Assembly: GCA_030407085.1 (NCBI GenBank)
Contig: CM059582.1
Coordinates: 18,147,501-18,211,500 of the forward strand
DNA: 64,000 nt
From: Trichopria drosophilae
Lineage: Eukaryota > Arthropoda > Insecta > Hymenoptera > Diapriidae
Direction of reading: 5' to 3'
The position numbers and the translations under genes were made by a program. Below, piece by piece: positions 13,128-25,100 of the stretch. Under the pieces are notes generated by a model. The model was not told where the DNA came from. It saw only the letters and a program-made list of their open reading frames with translations, and did no database searches. How positions within the stretch are numbered: the first letter of the stretch is position 1; every line of letters starts with the position of its first letter.

Positions 13128-15285
13128 ATGTCGAAAGATCACGCCTTAACGCATAAAGAAAATCGGCTAAAAGTTTGTTTATTATGTTTACGAAAAATGA
13201 AGATCATGATTCCCCTGAAGGGAGCATTAAAAACCGAAGTACAAAATCAATTTGAAAATTATATCGACGATGATAATGTACCTGCTGCGTTGTGTAATTC
13301 ATGCAAGAGTTACGTATATAGTTTGAAAAAAGGAGATAAAGTAGAGAAGAAATTTCCAGATTTAACCATTTTTCTACAAAGAAGATCTGATAATAACCTA
13401 AAGTGTGATTGCAAATTATGTGAAGTAGCTAGGAGTAGACCTGGAACGTCTGAGAATAATAGTATATATAGCATAAGTTCAGGTAATAATAATAATAACA
13501 ATAAAAAAAATACATTTTTTTTATAAGACAATTTCAAAATTTAAAACTTTTTTCACTTCGTGTTTTATATTAAATATTATAATATGTATTTTAGATTTGC
13601 ACGATAATAAATCCAAATCAATTGATGTTAACGCTGTTATTGAAAAACGATGTAGTGCTTGTTTTTCTATTATCGGAAAAGGAAAATTTCACAAGTGCAA
13701 TGAAGCAACTCGAGTAGAAAATCTGTCTAATTATATAATAAATACTTCAGCCAAGGAACAAAGCCAAATAATATCTAAAGTCGTAAAAAACAAAATTTCT
13801 GAAACTGGATCTTCTAATTTAAAATTACAACAAGTGCGTGGTGGTCAACCACTTCATGTTAATATAATAGGTAAAGATAGCAAGGCTAGGGAAAATTCTT
13901 TTAAAAGCAAACCATTGCTCTCTGTCGATGATTTTTCTAAAATCCAAACTAATTTAAACTTAAGTAATAGATCAATTATTTCGATTGCTTCATCCGTACG
14001 TTACGCTACACAAAGTAGAAAAATTATTGAACCTGGACTAAAATCAAAAATTGCTAAAAGATCGCATTTTGTCGACAATTTCTTTAGCTGCAAAAATTTT
14101 AAATTTGTAAATATTAAGAGCAAAAAAATAACTGATGCTTCGGAAATGGTTGTATATTGTACTGATGTTCCTGCTCTGATCAATTACATTATGGAACGAA
14201 GGAATGTAAATGAAGCCAATTTTAAATTAGGTATTGATGGCGGTGGTGGCTTTTTGAAGATTTGCCTATCAATTCTGGCCGATGACAGTAACAATTTTGC
14301 AAATGACCATGAATCTAAACGTTCTAAATTTATTGAAGGTATTGCTGCTAAAAGATTTAAAGATTCCGGAGTTAAAAAATTGTTTATTTTAGCTATAGCT
14401 CCGAATGCGCAAGAGAATTACGAAAACATTTCACAGTTGTGGTCGGCTTTAAACATTGGTTCTTTCAACGGCACAATTGCAACAGATCTTAAGTTAGCAA
14501 ATATTTTGCTTGGGCTCATGTCACGCAGCAGTTTCTGTCCTTGCACTTATTGTGATGCAGAAAAAGACAAACTCGATACTTGTGGCAATTACAGAACTAT
14601 AGGAAATACGACAGAAAATTACAAAAACTGGATTCAAGCCGGAGCTATAAAAGAGAACGCAAAATATTTTAAAAATTGCGTAAATCGTCCATTATTTAAT
14701 GCTGAAAGCGACACAACTTTTCTAGAACTTATTCCGCCACCAGAATTGCATTTGATGCTTGGCGTTGTAAACTCTTTGTTTACACACATGTTAAGAGATT
14801 ACGAAGAAGAATCTTTAACATGGGCAAAATCTTGCAATGCCCATCGGGAAATTACTCACGGTGGTCCTGCCTTTAAAGGAAATTCATGCAAAAAACTGCT
14901 GGATAATGTAGATACTTTGCGAGCCAATAAAAATATTGGAGTAATAAAATTTGTACGAGTTTTCGATGATTTTAAAAAGGTAGTTACTGCATGCTTTGGA
15001 AATGAACTAAAATCAAATTATAAAAGTTGCATATCAACTTTCAAAAGGAGCTATTTGGATTTAAATATCTCCGTTACGCCAAAAATCCATATAGTATTTT
15101 ATCATGTCGAACAGTTTTGTGAATTGAAGAAAACTGGTCTTGGATACTATAGCGAGCAAGCTATTGAATCTGTACACTTCGATTTTAAATCAATTTGGGA
15201 TAAATATAAAGTGTCAAAATCTCATTCTGATTATTCCAATAAACTTTTACAAGCTACGTGTACCTACAACAGCAAGCATATTTAA
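13128..15285 (+). CDS. RAG1-like (Chapaev/Transib) DDE transposase, two exons
   Basis: This is the transposase of the surrounding element, expected to cut at the CACGGTG ends. Exon 1 is 13128-13482 (TCAG before donor GTAATA) and exon 2 is 13595-15285 (acceptor TTTTAG). Splicing restores one frame of 681 residues. N-terminal Cys pairs occur at about residues 17-20 and 60-65 (CxxC), with a CDCKLC cluster at about 105 and another CxxC...HxxC near 138-153; these look like zinc-binding sites. The catalytic core has D333 in IDGGGG, D416 in ATDLKL, C435 and C438, H607 and H612, and E633 in SEQAIESVH. Spacings D-to-C (19), C-to-C (3) and H-to-H (5) equal those of RAG1 D708, C727/C730 and H937/H942, and the last acidic residue sits as E962 does. 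There is no internal stop, so it may be functional. No RAG2-like partner is encoded. Confidence 0.85.
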
Positions 15286-15589
15286 CTAGTTGTGCGGTTG
15301 ACCTCAGCAGTATAGTTTATTCGCCATTAATTTGTATATAATTTGTATTTAATCTATATCTAATTTAATACATAAGTTCATTACAGTACTAATTCAAATA
15401 TTTGTGTATTATTTCCTTACCATACCCCACGGGTGCCCGAAAAAAATTAAAAAACTTGTATAACATATATTTGGCCATTGTTTCTTGTTCGATAATTAAT
15501 TTTGCTGTACGTTCATGTATTCTGATAATTTGATATTTAAAACAAGCATTTTCTTGAATAAAAAGCCTTTCTATATTTAGTTAAATTGT

Positions 15590-16464
15590 CTGTTTTGTCC
15601 GCCACATTGGATCTGCCATTTTGAATTTCGAAATTCTGAGTTTAGATTCGTAAACAGCGACCTTAAAAACAAACGAATACAAAGTTTCGTTTATTTTTAG
15701 TAATATTTTAGATTTTTGTCCGCCATATTGGATCCGCCATTTTGAATTTCGAAATTCTGAGTTTAGATTCGTAAACAGCGACCTTAGAAACAACCGAATA
15801 CAAAATTTCGTTTATTTTTAGTAATATTTTAGATTTTTGTCCGCCATATTGGATCCGCCATTTTGAATTTCGAAATTCTGAGTTTAGATTCGTAACCAGC
15901 GACCTTAAAAAAGTACGAATACAAAGTTTCGTTTAATTTTAGTAATATTTTAGATTTTTGTCCGCCATATTGGATCCGCCATTTTGAATTTCGAAATTCT
16001 GAGTTTATATTCGTAACCAGCGACCTTAAAAAAGTACGAATACAAAGTTTCGTTTATTTTTAGTAATATTTTAGATTTTTGACCGCCATACTGGATCCGC
16101 CATTTTGAATTTAGAAATTCTGAGTTTAGATTCGTAACCAGCGACCTTAAAAAAGTACGAATACAAAGTTTCGTTTAATTTTAGTAATATTTTAGATTTT
16201 TGTCCGCCATATTGGATCCGCCATTTTGAATTTCGAAATTCTGAGTTTAAATTCGTAATTGAGTGACCTCAAAAACCCTTGTATATTTATTTTTAAATAT
16301 TGAGTTAATAAAATAAAATTTGTAATGAGCAGTTCTTAAAAACGGCTTATTCGATGATTTTCTTTTTCGCTAGAAAAACTTGTACACATAACGCACTTTT
16401 AATTCCAGAAGGAATATTTCAAGTTATATCACCTTGAGGTTGAGACGGATTCAGGCACACCGTG
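15590..16464. repeat. Right terminal inverted repeat with about six 121-bp subrepeats
   Basis: This is the inverted counterpart of the left arm, with units near 15605, 15728, 15848, 15969, 16089 and 16211 followed by the same 200-bp outer segment. It has one more unit than the left arm. The unit near 16089 shares the CCGCCATACTGG variant with the left unit near 12805, so individual units correspond between the two arms. Confidence 0.8.
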
Positions 16465-17253
16465 TTGCATATTGGATATCCGCCCAATATGGCAGATAAA
16501 ATATTAAAAAATAGCAGAATTTTTAATTTAAAACAATGATCGTATACTACATGCGATTTTAAGTAGATATTACTGTAATCCATATTTTACGCTCAGTACG
16601 TCAATTTTCATTGTAAGTATTTTGGAGAAATCAAACCTCTGTTTAAAAAAAATTTTATTGTTTAATAATTGTTTAATTTGTTTAATAATGATAAATTGTA
16701 TCATATAAACAACCAATTATAAGTTTATCTATTCAAAACAGCCTATTTTGGCATTATTTTGAAGCAGAAGCTTCACACTGAAAATTTTTTCATTATTATA
16801 TTTTTAAAGTACAAACAAATTGTCTCCTTTTTTGTGTATTAGGAAAATATAACAAATTATTTTGATCTAAAAACACAGGCAAAAATTAAAAAATCTCTTT
16901 TTTGTATAAAAGCTGCCATATTTAATTTCAAAGCGGTCATACCGTAATTGTCACTTCGGAATCTTAAAGAGCAATATCAAAAACATTAGGGTACAAACTA
17001 TGGTTTTCTCGTTCATAATGTGCAATAGTTACTTGTAGATCGGAAAAATACTATAGATTGAAACCCTTTTTGACTAGTAGAACCCGAATTATGGCAAAAC
17101 CTGATTTTTCCATGTTTTTTGCTCTAGAAAAAAGGCAAGCTGGAAACAGCGGTTGAAAACTTCAAGTTAAGCTTTTTTCAACAGCATCCAAAAGAAACAT
17201 TCTGGGTTAGAATTCTTTTTAAATGTACATATTGAGGGGACCAAAAAAAATGT
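16465..17253. other. Non-coding flank with diverged repeats
   Basis: There is no gene. The right copy of the direct repeat described at 11119 lies at about 16683-16880. Isolated words such as GGATATCCGCCCAATATGGC (16474-16493) resemble the subrepeat core but lie outside the transposon. Confidence 0.4.
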
Positions 17254-17627
17254 TTAACTCTTTGAATTTTGAAGTTTCAATATCTGATGCTGGAGTTGTG
17301 ATCATCGACATTAAACACCCCCGAGTACCCAGTTACATTTTGATCAAGTATCTTTTTCTGAATTGGGTCCACCATATTGGATCCGCCATCTTGAATTTTG
17401 AAAACCTGAGTCCGGATTCGTGATCAGCGACCTAGAAAACCCCTGAGTACCCACTTTCAGCATGATCATGTAACTTTTTCTGCATTTGGTCCGCCATGTT
17501 GGATATCCGGCATCTTGAATTTTGAATATCTGAGTCCGGGTTTGTGATCAGCGACCCCGAAAAAACTCTGTGTAACCAGTTTCAGCTGTTTTTCGTGAAG
17601 AGAAAAATGTATGCTTCAAAGGGTTAA
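17254..17627. mobile_element. TTAA-flanked MITE carrying the GGATCCGCC-type subrepeat
   Basis: The left end TTAACTCTTTGAA and right end TTCAAAGGGTTAA are inverted copies. The interior has two units with CCATATTGGATCCGCCATC (about 17370) and a related one near 17490, each followed by CTGAGTCCGGATTCGTGATC-like sequence. It has no coding capacity. TTAA ends followed by CCCTTT-like bases suggest mobilisation by a piggyBac-type transposase; this is inference. Confidence 0.6.
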
Positions 17628-20600
17628 CCTACAAAAATTTTATATTTCTTTTTTTTTAATATTATTTTAATCAAAACTGAAATTATCTTCTTATCATGAG
17701 CATAGCGATGTTCATGGCTATTATTACAGTTTGCATTACTATTTCTTAAAAATATGTGCTTTTCCTTCTGCTATTTAAAATGTTGTATTTTTTTTAATTT
17801 AAAAAATACATGACAAATTGCTACGAAATTCTTGTTTTATTTGCTGCTATATAATTATTGTAATACTTTACAATACAATTATTTAATTAACAGATAATAT
17901 TAGAAGTTGTGCGTGTTAATAATGATAGTTGGACATGTAATATCCCATTTCTTATTGCAATAGCAGTCGTTGCTCATTAAAAATAGTGTTTTTGATACAG
18001 TGTGCGTAAAGTGCACCTAAAAAATGTCAAAAATGCGTAAAGCCGCACTTTACGCACACTTGCATCAAAAAATATTGTTCGGCGCATGTGCGAAAATGTT
18101 TTTTGTCCTAATTTAAATGCGGAACCCGCTTTCATCTCGGCCCACAACCCTCACATTCGTAGAAAAAACTTTTACGCACTTGTATTGAAATCTACTATTA
18201 TTGAACTGTTATGAATTGTTTTAATTTTTACAGTTATTGATCGTTATGTTGTTATTACTTTTGTATTATTTGGCACAAATGGTAGTTAGCTGAGAGAAGT
18301 GTGACTGAAACGCTGTTATAATATTGACAATTGTTGGTCACACGTTACATCTACTTCCGATTTGATTTTGTCAGTAATGTATTTCTAAGGTTTACAACAC
18401 TTCACATACTAGTGCTTGTTTGTAGAAAAATCGAAACGCAAGTTTGTTCAATTACCTATGTCCTCGTACTCGATGCCAGCCACTAAAATTATATTGATAT
18501 TATTATCAGTGAACAATGAACGTCGTGTGAAAAATGTCGGACTGGTCTGAAACTGATCCGCATTTTTTCCATTAGAATAGTCATTAAGGGGTTAGGTGTT
18601 GTTAACGATTTTATTGTTAGTAAGTTATTTTAAGAATGGGAACACTCTATTCTTTTTTTATGGAGAATCACTAATTCCTCTGCTCTTTGGAATTGTTACA
18701 GTTTTATTGACATAATGGAGTTCAATTGTTTGTTTTCACCTCATCGCTCTTCAGTAATTGGAGGTGGGCATATTCGATCTTTTCAAAAATTGAAGGTCGA
18801 ATATTTCAAATTTGGAATTTAGCAATTGCGCTCAGACCTATTCCAGGAAATCGGCTCAGTGGATGAGCTAAAATGGACTGGGAAAATTTAAATGTCAAGT
18901 CCAAGTTATTTATAAAGGAAAAAAAGATGAATCATCATTGAAAGAAAACATGCCCATTTGAGACATCAACTTATCGCACATCATCATTCTTTGATTCAAC
19001 TCTGCAGATGATTCAGACATCCCATAAGGCTACAACATGGATCCACAAAACAAAAAGATGTCAAAAGCCCGGTCAAACCGTGATTTTCAACTTCTTTGGA
19101 GGAGAAATAGTGAATTTCTGCAAGAAGAAAATTCCTTAGTGCGCTGAAAAAATGGAAGCAGGTAATTGATAACAACAGAAAGAGAATCAGAAAAAAATAA
19201 AAAAATAAAATTGAGATAAAAGGAAAAAGCCAAATCAGTAACAAAAAAGAAAGCTGCAGAATCAAGAAAAAAAGGCGAAGCTTTATTATTTTAATAATTT
19301 TAATGTACCAGGTACTGTTGCAAGTAATATTAAATGTTGTATATTGAATAAAATATAAAAAAATTTGAATTATTTACAAATTATCGTATTTCAGATACAA
19401 ATGACCATGACATGCTTCTACTACTTCGCTACAAAAAAAATAAGCGTTCGGTTGTGGATCAGGGGAGATCGCTTTGGTACCGTCTTTTTGTAAATTGCGA
19501 TTATTGCTTTTTGAAATTAAACGTACGTTTTACTGTGTATATATATTATTATCTACACAACGCCTAGGTTATCAGTCCTTTGCGCCACGAGCTCATAGGT
19601 GTAACTTTCACCGTGAAGTATACATAAATGAGTAACGTCACGCGAGATACTAGTGTTAAAACAATAATACAAATTTTTTATGTTTATTATGAATAAGTTG
19701 AGTATTTTAAGAATACCCATAGTTGTCATTCCTAAAGAATGTATTTTCACGACGTCGGACACTAGGAAATAAGTTTATGTAAAACATTATATTCAAGCAT
19801 TTTCAGACCTTAGATTTAGAGGTATGTTAATATATAAACACCAATGATTACAAGTGTAGTTTCGTTCATTTTTGTCTGAATTCTAGTAAAATAATATTCA
19901 TTTCTTTATTCAAAAGCTGAAAAAATTCGCGAAATATAAGCGAAAAGTAAAATTAGCATTCAATAAAAGGAGGAGCATATCGGCACATGGGTTTTGCTAA
20001 TACTTTATCCTCTTCATATAAAAGTAGCAAAATTAGTGAAAATTACATCTTTTCGACCTTCCACGAGGAGAGAGATTTTCTGGATCATTATTTATCTAAA
20101 AAGAAGTCGAATTACGGTAAGTGGAGACAAAAGTGTAAGTACTGACACAGTTGAAATTTGGTAATACAACGCATTTTTTGCGTTAGGCCGAATTTGAGAA
20201 TAGGGACCTATAGCAGGTCGGAAATTGGTAATATTTAGTTAATGTTACACTTTATTGACACAATTTTGACCAGATCTGTGGACCGTTTGTTTCTAACCTT
20301 TTTCTGGGAATATACAAGGCAGGTCTGTACAAGTATTTATGTGTTTATATATCCATGTTATGGTAGTACTGCAATATTCTAACGCTTTAGTCAGAGCACA
20401 ATACGTTTTGTAAAGTAAATGTAAATGACTTACTTTGATGTTAGCTTCTCGGAGTCCTGCTTGGTGGAAATGCCTTATAAGTAATTTTCCGTAGTTAATT
20501 CGATGTTAAGGTTAGACCTGCAAGCCATTCCGTCTTTTTATTTTAAATTTTAACCTGATTAACGAACCAATTGATACTTTCCGCCCTCGTGTTTGGAATG

Positions 20601-20879
20601 AAGTATTAGTGTCAGGTTATATTTACATAAATGTGGACCCCATATCAACCTATAAGTTTATCTAACTTTCTAGATATAATTTTGGTAAAGATTTGGCCAT
20701 TTTAACCCACTATATGAATTTAAAGCTCAGAGCAACTTTTTGGTCGAAAAGTGGTAAATTTTATTAGAGCATTCTGGCTTTGGCTTGGTCAAAATATTGC
20801 TGCTTGGGTTTTTGTAACTGTTATAGGATCTCATAAAAGAAGTTGTATTCCTCCATTTCCTCGCACTTTTCTTACTTTT
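17628..20879. other. Intergenic; nothing gene-like
   Basis: Apart from the small hairpin element at about 17990-18070 this stretch holds only short, low-complexity frames. The frame at 18996-19265 (minus) is Phe/Leu-rich because of an A-rich plus strand and is not believed. Confidence 0.45.
17990..18070. repeat. Short inverted repeat (hairpin or minimal MITE)
   Basis: GTGTGCGTAAAGTGC at 18000-18014 is matched exactly by GCACTTTACGCACAC at 18045-18059. The flanking TTTTTGAT and ATCAAAAA extend the symmetry outward to about 17990 and 18070. Confidence 0.55.
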
Positions 20880-21870
20880 CTTACTTTTCTTACTTTTTCT
20901 AATCTCCTATATCCTCTCCCATCTTCATCTGATACATCCATTTTCATTTGATTTCCTGTAACTACTTTTATACAGAACCTAAGAGCGCCTCAAACTCTCT
21001 CTATCTTCCTCACATATTCGGCATATTCTTTATGGCGCCAATATCTGGTCCCCCTTGTTTCATCTCTAAACTTCCAGCTTGTTATTTTCAATATTTTGTT
21101 CCCTTGTGACCTTTTCACATTCTGCCTCAAGTATATTGAACCCCATCTAGTCCTATAACCTTCGGATGACTTTGATTTTATCACTTGCTGTATCCTTTCC
21201 TGTTCGTCTCATTATCCCGTCTCTTCAGCTTTTTCCAGTTTTCTTCTTACTCTTCCTTTAGCGTCTCTTCGTTTTCCCACACCTGAACACCTCCACAATA
21301 AGTTTCTTCTTTCCAAACTATCTCTCGCCCATTCATCCTTTATCCCATGTGGTTGTAATTATATGAGATGAAGCATTCCCATAGGTGCGCAATAGACCAA
21401 AAATAGTGGGAGCGGAGGTGAACCAATAGGAAATTACCATTTATAAAAGACAGGTACACTGATAGGAGTATGGAATTCCTGATTTTAATATTGGCCAATT
21501 TCTATTTGCTCATTAGAGCTTCCTTCTTCTGATGTGCAACACTTCACCTTCTATTCCTTACACCATGCTCTATGCTTTCTTTTTCATCTCCTCCTTTTGT
21601 ATTTTCTTTTCAAATTTCCCCGCCCCATTTCCTGCTTCTCTTCTTATGTTTTTCGTTTTATTTCCTCTCTTACTATATATTCTGTCGTAATTCTATCTAA
21701 ATTTAGGACTCATCTGAGGTACCTTTCCTGTAATCTCTTCCCGTTCCTTGAATCCCCATATTCTACTCCATACATTAACACCCCTTTTAATGTACTATCA
21801 AACAGTTTTAGACTCAATCTTATATTACCTTTAAAATTCCTTTTTAATATACCCATCAACTAAATTTTAG
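20880..21870 (-). mobile_element. Decayed non-LTR retrotransposon, antisense
   Basis: On the minus strand, 21863 down to about 21640 reads as the segment LKLFDSTLKGVLMYGVEYG then LQERYLR-VLNLDR-T-EYIV. This is the connection region that follows the reverse transcriptase palm in LINEs common in ants and wasps. Further on, 21184 to 20990 reads KFRDETRGTRYWRHKEYAEY, matching the C-terminal region of the same proteins. Stops and frameshifts are frequent, so it is a dead copy. Confidence 0.6.
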
Positions 21871-22156
21871 CACCACATATGTTATACTGAAATTGTTTCG
21901 GAAAGCTCTTGAGATAAGCTACTATTACAGTGTGTTTTTTTGTCTTAAAAGATCAGGGTGGTGGCTTTTATACCACCTTCTAGTGATCTTATAACATCAG
22001 ATTATTAAAAATGTTTGATATAGCCGTCTTTCATCCAGACCACTTTTGTTTAATGTATTTTTGTGTGAAATATTTTAGATGATCTATAATACTAAAACAC
22101 CGATACACGTTTATTTACGAAGTAATCTTTCTTTCAATATTTATAGTTCCAAGAAA

Positions 22157-25100
22157 ATGGCAGATGAAGATCTTCTACAAATGGCAAGAGTTTCGCATGT
22201 AATTACGGTAATTTAAGTTATAATTAATCATTTCTACAATCAACCGTGGAAAAGGAGACAAGTGATCAAGATTTTCAAAGGAAGAGACTTCGTTTTTATA
22301 GTAGATTTGAAATCTAGAAGATAATTGAGGTCATTTGTTTATTCAACAGGAATTATTCTACTCCTTCAATATATCCACGATCGTTTACCCTGAATTCATG
22401 TTTAATTTTATTTCGACACTATTTAGCAGGAAATAATTTCGAATGGCTCAGACTTTTTGGAGAGACTCGAAAAAATGCTATAAAATATGGAATGAAAGCA
22501 AAAAGGGCAATGTTGTTTGCACAGACAGTACCATAGTATATTCTTATTTATTTTTCATATTGAATTCCACTCCAAAGTGAAAATGGAAGACTAATTATAA
22601 TAATATATGACTGTGAATTGTTTCTGCGAACGTTCAATGCAAAATTGCTCTTCCACATTTTTTGCTTCTTTTAGGTACATTCCTCCTTTTTTCGTAGTAA
22701 GTGGCTATCATATATTTATTCCAGTATCATTTGAATCGAACGATGACAGAGAAATACTTTAACTTTTAGAGGGCCATTGTCATCAATATAGAAGCAACAA
22801 AAACAAAAACCAAAAAAGTATTAAGAAAAGAGAAAAACAAAATCACCCACAAATAAAACAGGGACTTTCTACGTCCACGTAGTTAGTCTTGGGTCACGCT
22901 AAAAAAAAGTAGAAAAATAAAAAAAAATAACATCAAATTTTTCGAAAAGTCAATTGACATATTAGATACGCCAATTTTAATTTTTATTTGACGTTTGATT
23001 CGCATTCGACAAGTCTGAAACCTCCTGAATAACATTCAGATGAATCAGTTTAATTTTTTTATTTCGTTTCGTGGCGTGAATTTTAGAGGTGGTAAAAATA
23101 TTAGCTACAAAATATTATGGGGTTTTACTCCACAAATCTGTTGTGATGAATTTTGAATTTGAATTTTGTGTAAAAAAATTAACGAATACCCAGTAGTGTC
23201 TCGGCAATAAATATACCTGTATTTTGGAGTAATTTGTTTTAGTTTTTCTCATTAACTGGGATTCATTTCACTTTCTCGATATAAATCATCGAATTCTTTA
23301 CTTATTTAATCTTATCTTTTTGACATTTTTTGAGTCACTTTTTGAGTTTTTCCAAATAATTTCAGCCAATTCTGACGTTGATTTCACCAGGATTTCTCAG
23401 GCAAACACATGAGATTATGCACTATAACAGTGTCTCGGTTAAAATACTTTTTCTGCGTCTATGATACCTGCTTCAGTTCCACTAGTCATTGGCTAATTTG
23501 TTATTAAAAATAATACGTTACTCATGCTACAGTCTCTATTTTGCTCAAGCTGGTATTTAGTTCCAAAAAAAGCTGGGAAGCGAATCTTATGTGCATTTCA
23601 TTGAAGGAGAAAATATTAATATTGTAGAATCTGTGAAATTTCAGTTAAAAAAAAATTCTAGTGAGTTTTCTAGAACATAATCCATCATATAGGTGTGTCA
23701 AACGTGTGTATTAGGTTCAGATTGATTTGCTTATTTCCACTGGCAGCTGATATTGTATTATCCATTCTTCATCAATCTACATTCCTTTTTCCAAATAGTA
23801 AGTAACCCGGTCCATCTTAACGCCCCCCAATTTTTAATCAGCCCGCAAAAGTAATAAGAGAATGCTTATGCCTTGTTTGTCCGTTAAAGGAAAGGCTCAT
23901 ATTGAGGGGCCCTAGCGTCTAATATTGGGAAGATTATAGAATCTACTATTCGGATGGCTAATATTCGGAGGGACAACTGCAAGTCTTTGATTAGGTTTTG
24001 TTCAAAACGGTTAGGAATTTATCAACAATGATGTTTACTAGATTTCTATGCCATGGTTGTGCTTTCATTATTCAACCTAAATTATCATCGTACACACTAA
24101 AAAGAAAGTCTAAAATTGTTACATTTTAAATGGTCTTAAAATAAGCCAGTATATAAGGCACAAGTATTTTGCTAAGTGTCTTTGTCGAATTGGTTTTGTT
24201 TTTGTTACATCTGAAATTATGCCTATATTGGACCTTAATTTAAAAAATTTGTATTGCAGTATAGGGTTTGTTTAATTCGTAATTAATCTTTATACAGATT
24301 GTTTGAAATATTATCAAAGAGAAATAGGTAATTATAGTTTAAACGAATAGTGTAACGACAAATTACTTTGACGTTCACATGGGGAGAAGAATTTTGCGAA
24401 TTATGGTGGATTTTTATACATCAAACGAAAATTTTATCGTTTCTTCATTCTGAAAGATTCTCTGCAATGACTTCTAGTCCATCTTGAATAATTTTGTATT
24501 TTCATAAAAGTGGTTCTCATTTAGCGAGATAGTATTTTGAAATATGATTGCGAATAATATCGACGCAATCTTATATAAATCAGAATAATATATGCATCTG
24601 GATTGTATTTCAGAAGAATAATGAAGAACAAAGAGGGTAGTACATCTGAATATTATTATTACTAACTTCCAAACAAACTTTTAAAAAATATAATTTTTCA
24701 GATTATCAAACAATATTGGCGATATGATACCAACAGATACAAATGAAGAAGCATCTTACGAAACGAAACTTTATTTCAAAAGATGGATTATTCTTGCAAT
24801 GTATTTTCTTTTAGCAATTGCAAGTAGTATTCACTGGATGCAATACACAATTATCGTAAATATCGTATCACGGTAATACATATTTTTATAATGACAGATA
24901 ATAACTGAAAATACATCTGGATGTTCTACGGTTTATACAAATATTTATGCAATTTATCAATGTATATTCATCTTTTATTCTAATATAAATTGTGTTTGTA
25001 CCAACAGCTATTATGAGGTATCAATATTTACCGTACAATGGACAGCACTTTCAGTCAACATTATCTACTTTGTTGGAGTTTTTCCTGCAATGTACATCAT

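Larger units (their letters stand above)
12194..16464 (+). mobile_element. Complete Chapaev/Transib-type DNA transposon with RAG1-like transposase
   Basis: The two ends are inverted copies that begin abruptly at CACGGTG (12194-12200) and end at CACCGTG (16458-16464). Each is directly abutted by TTGC (12190-12193 and 16465-16468), which reads as a 4-bp target-site duplication. The outer 200 bp of the two ends are almost identical. Inside them lie about five (left) and six (right) copies of a roughly 121-bp subrepeat, giving arms of about 760 and 875 bp. The element carries one spliced transposase gene at 13128-15285. A CAC terminus and 4-bp duplication suit the Chapaev group of the CMC superfamily, whose catalytic core is related to RAG1/Transib. 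The near-identical arms and intact reading frame suggest recent activity. Confidence 0.85.

Noticed and set aside
18996..19265. 89-residue minus-strand hydrophobic frame that looks like membrane spans
   Set aside because: The hydrophobicity comes from an A-rich plus strand; there is no similarity and no promoter context.
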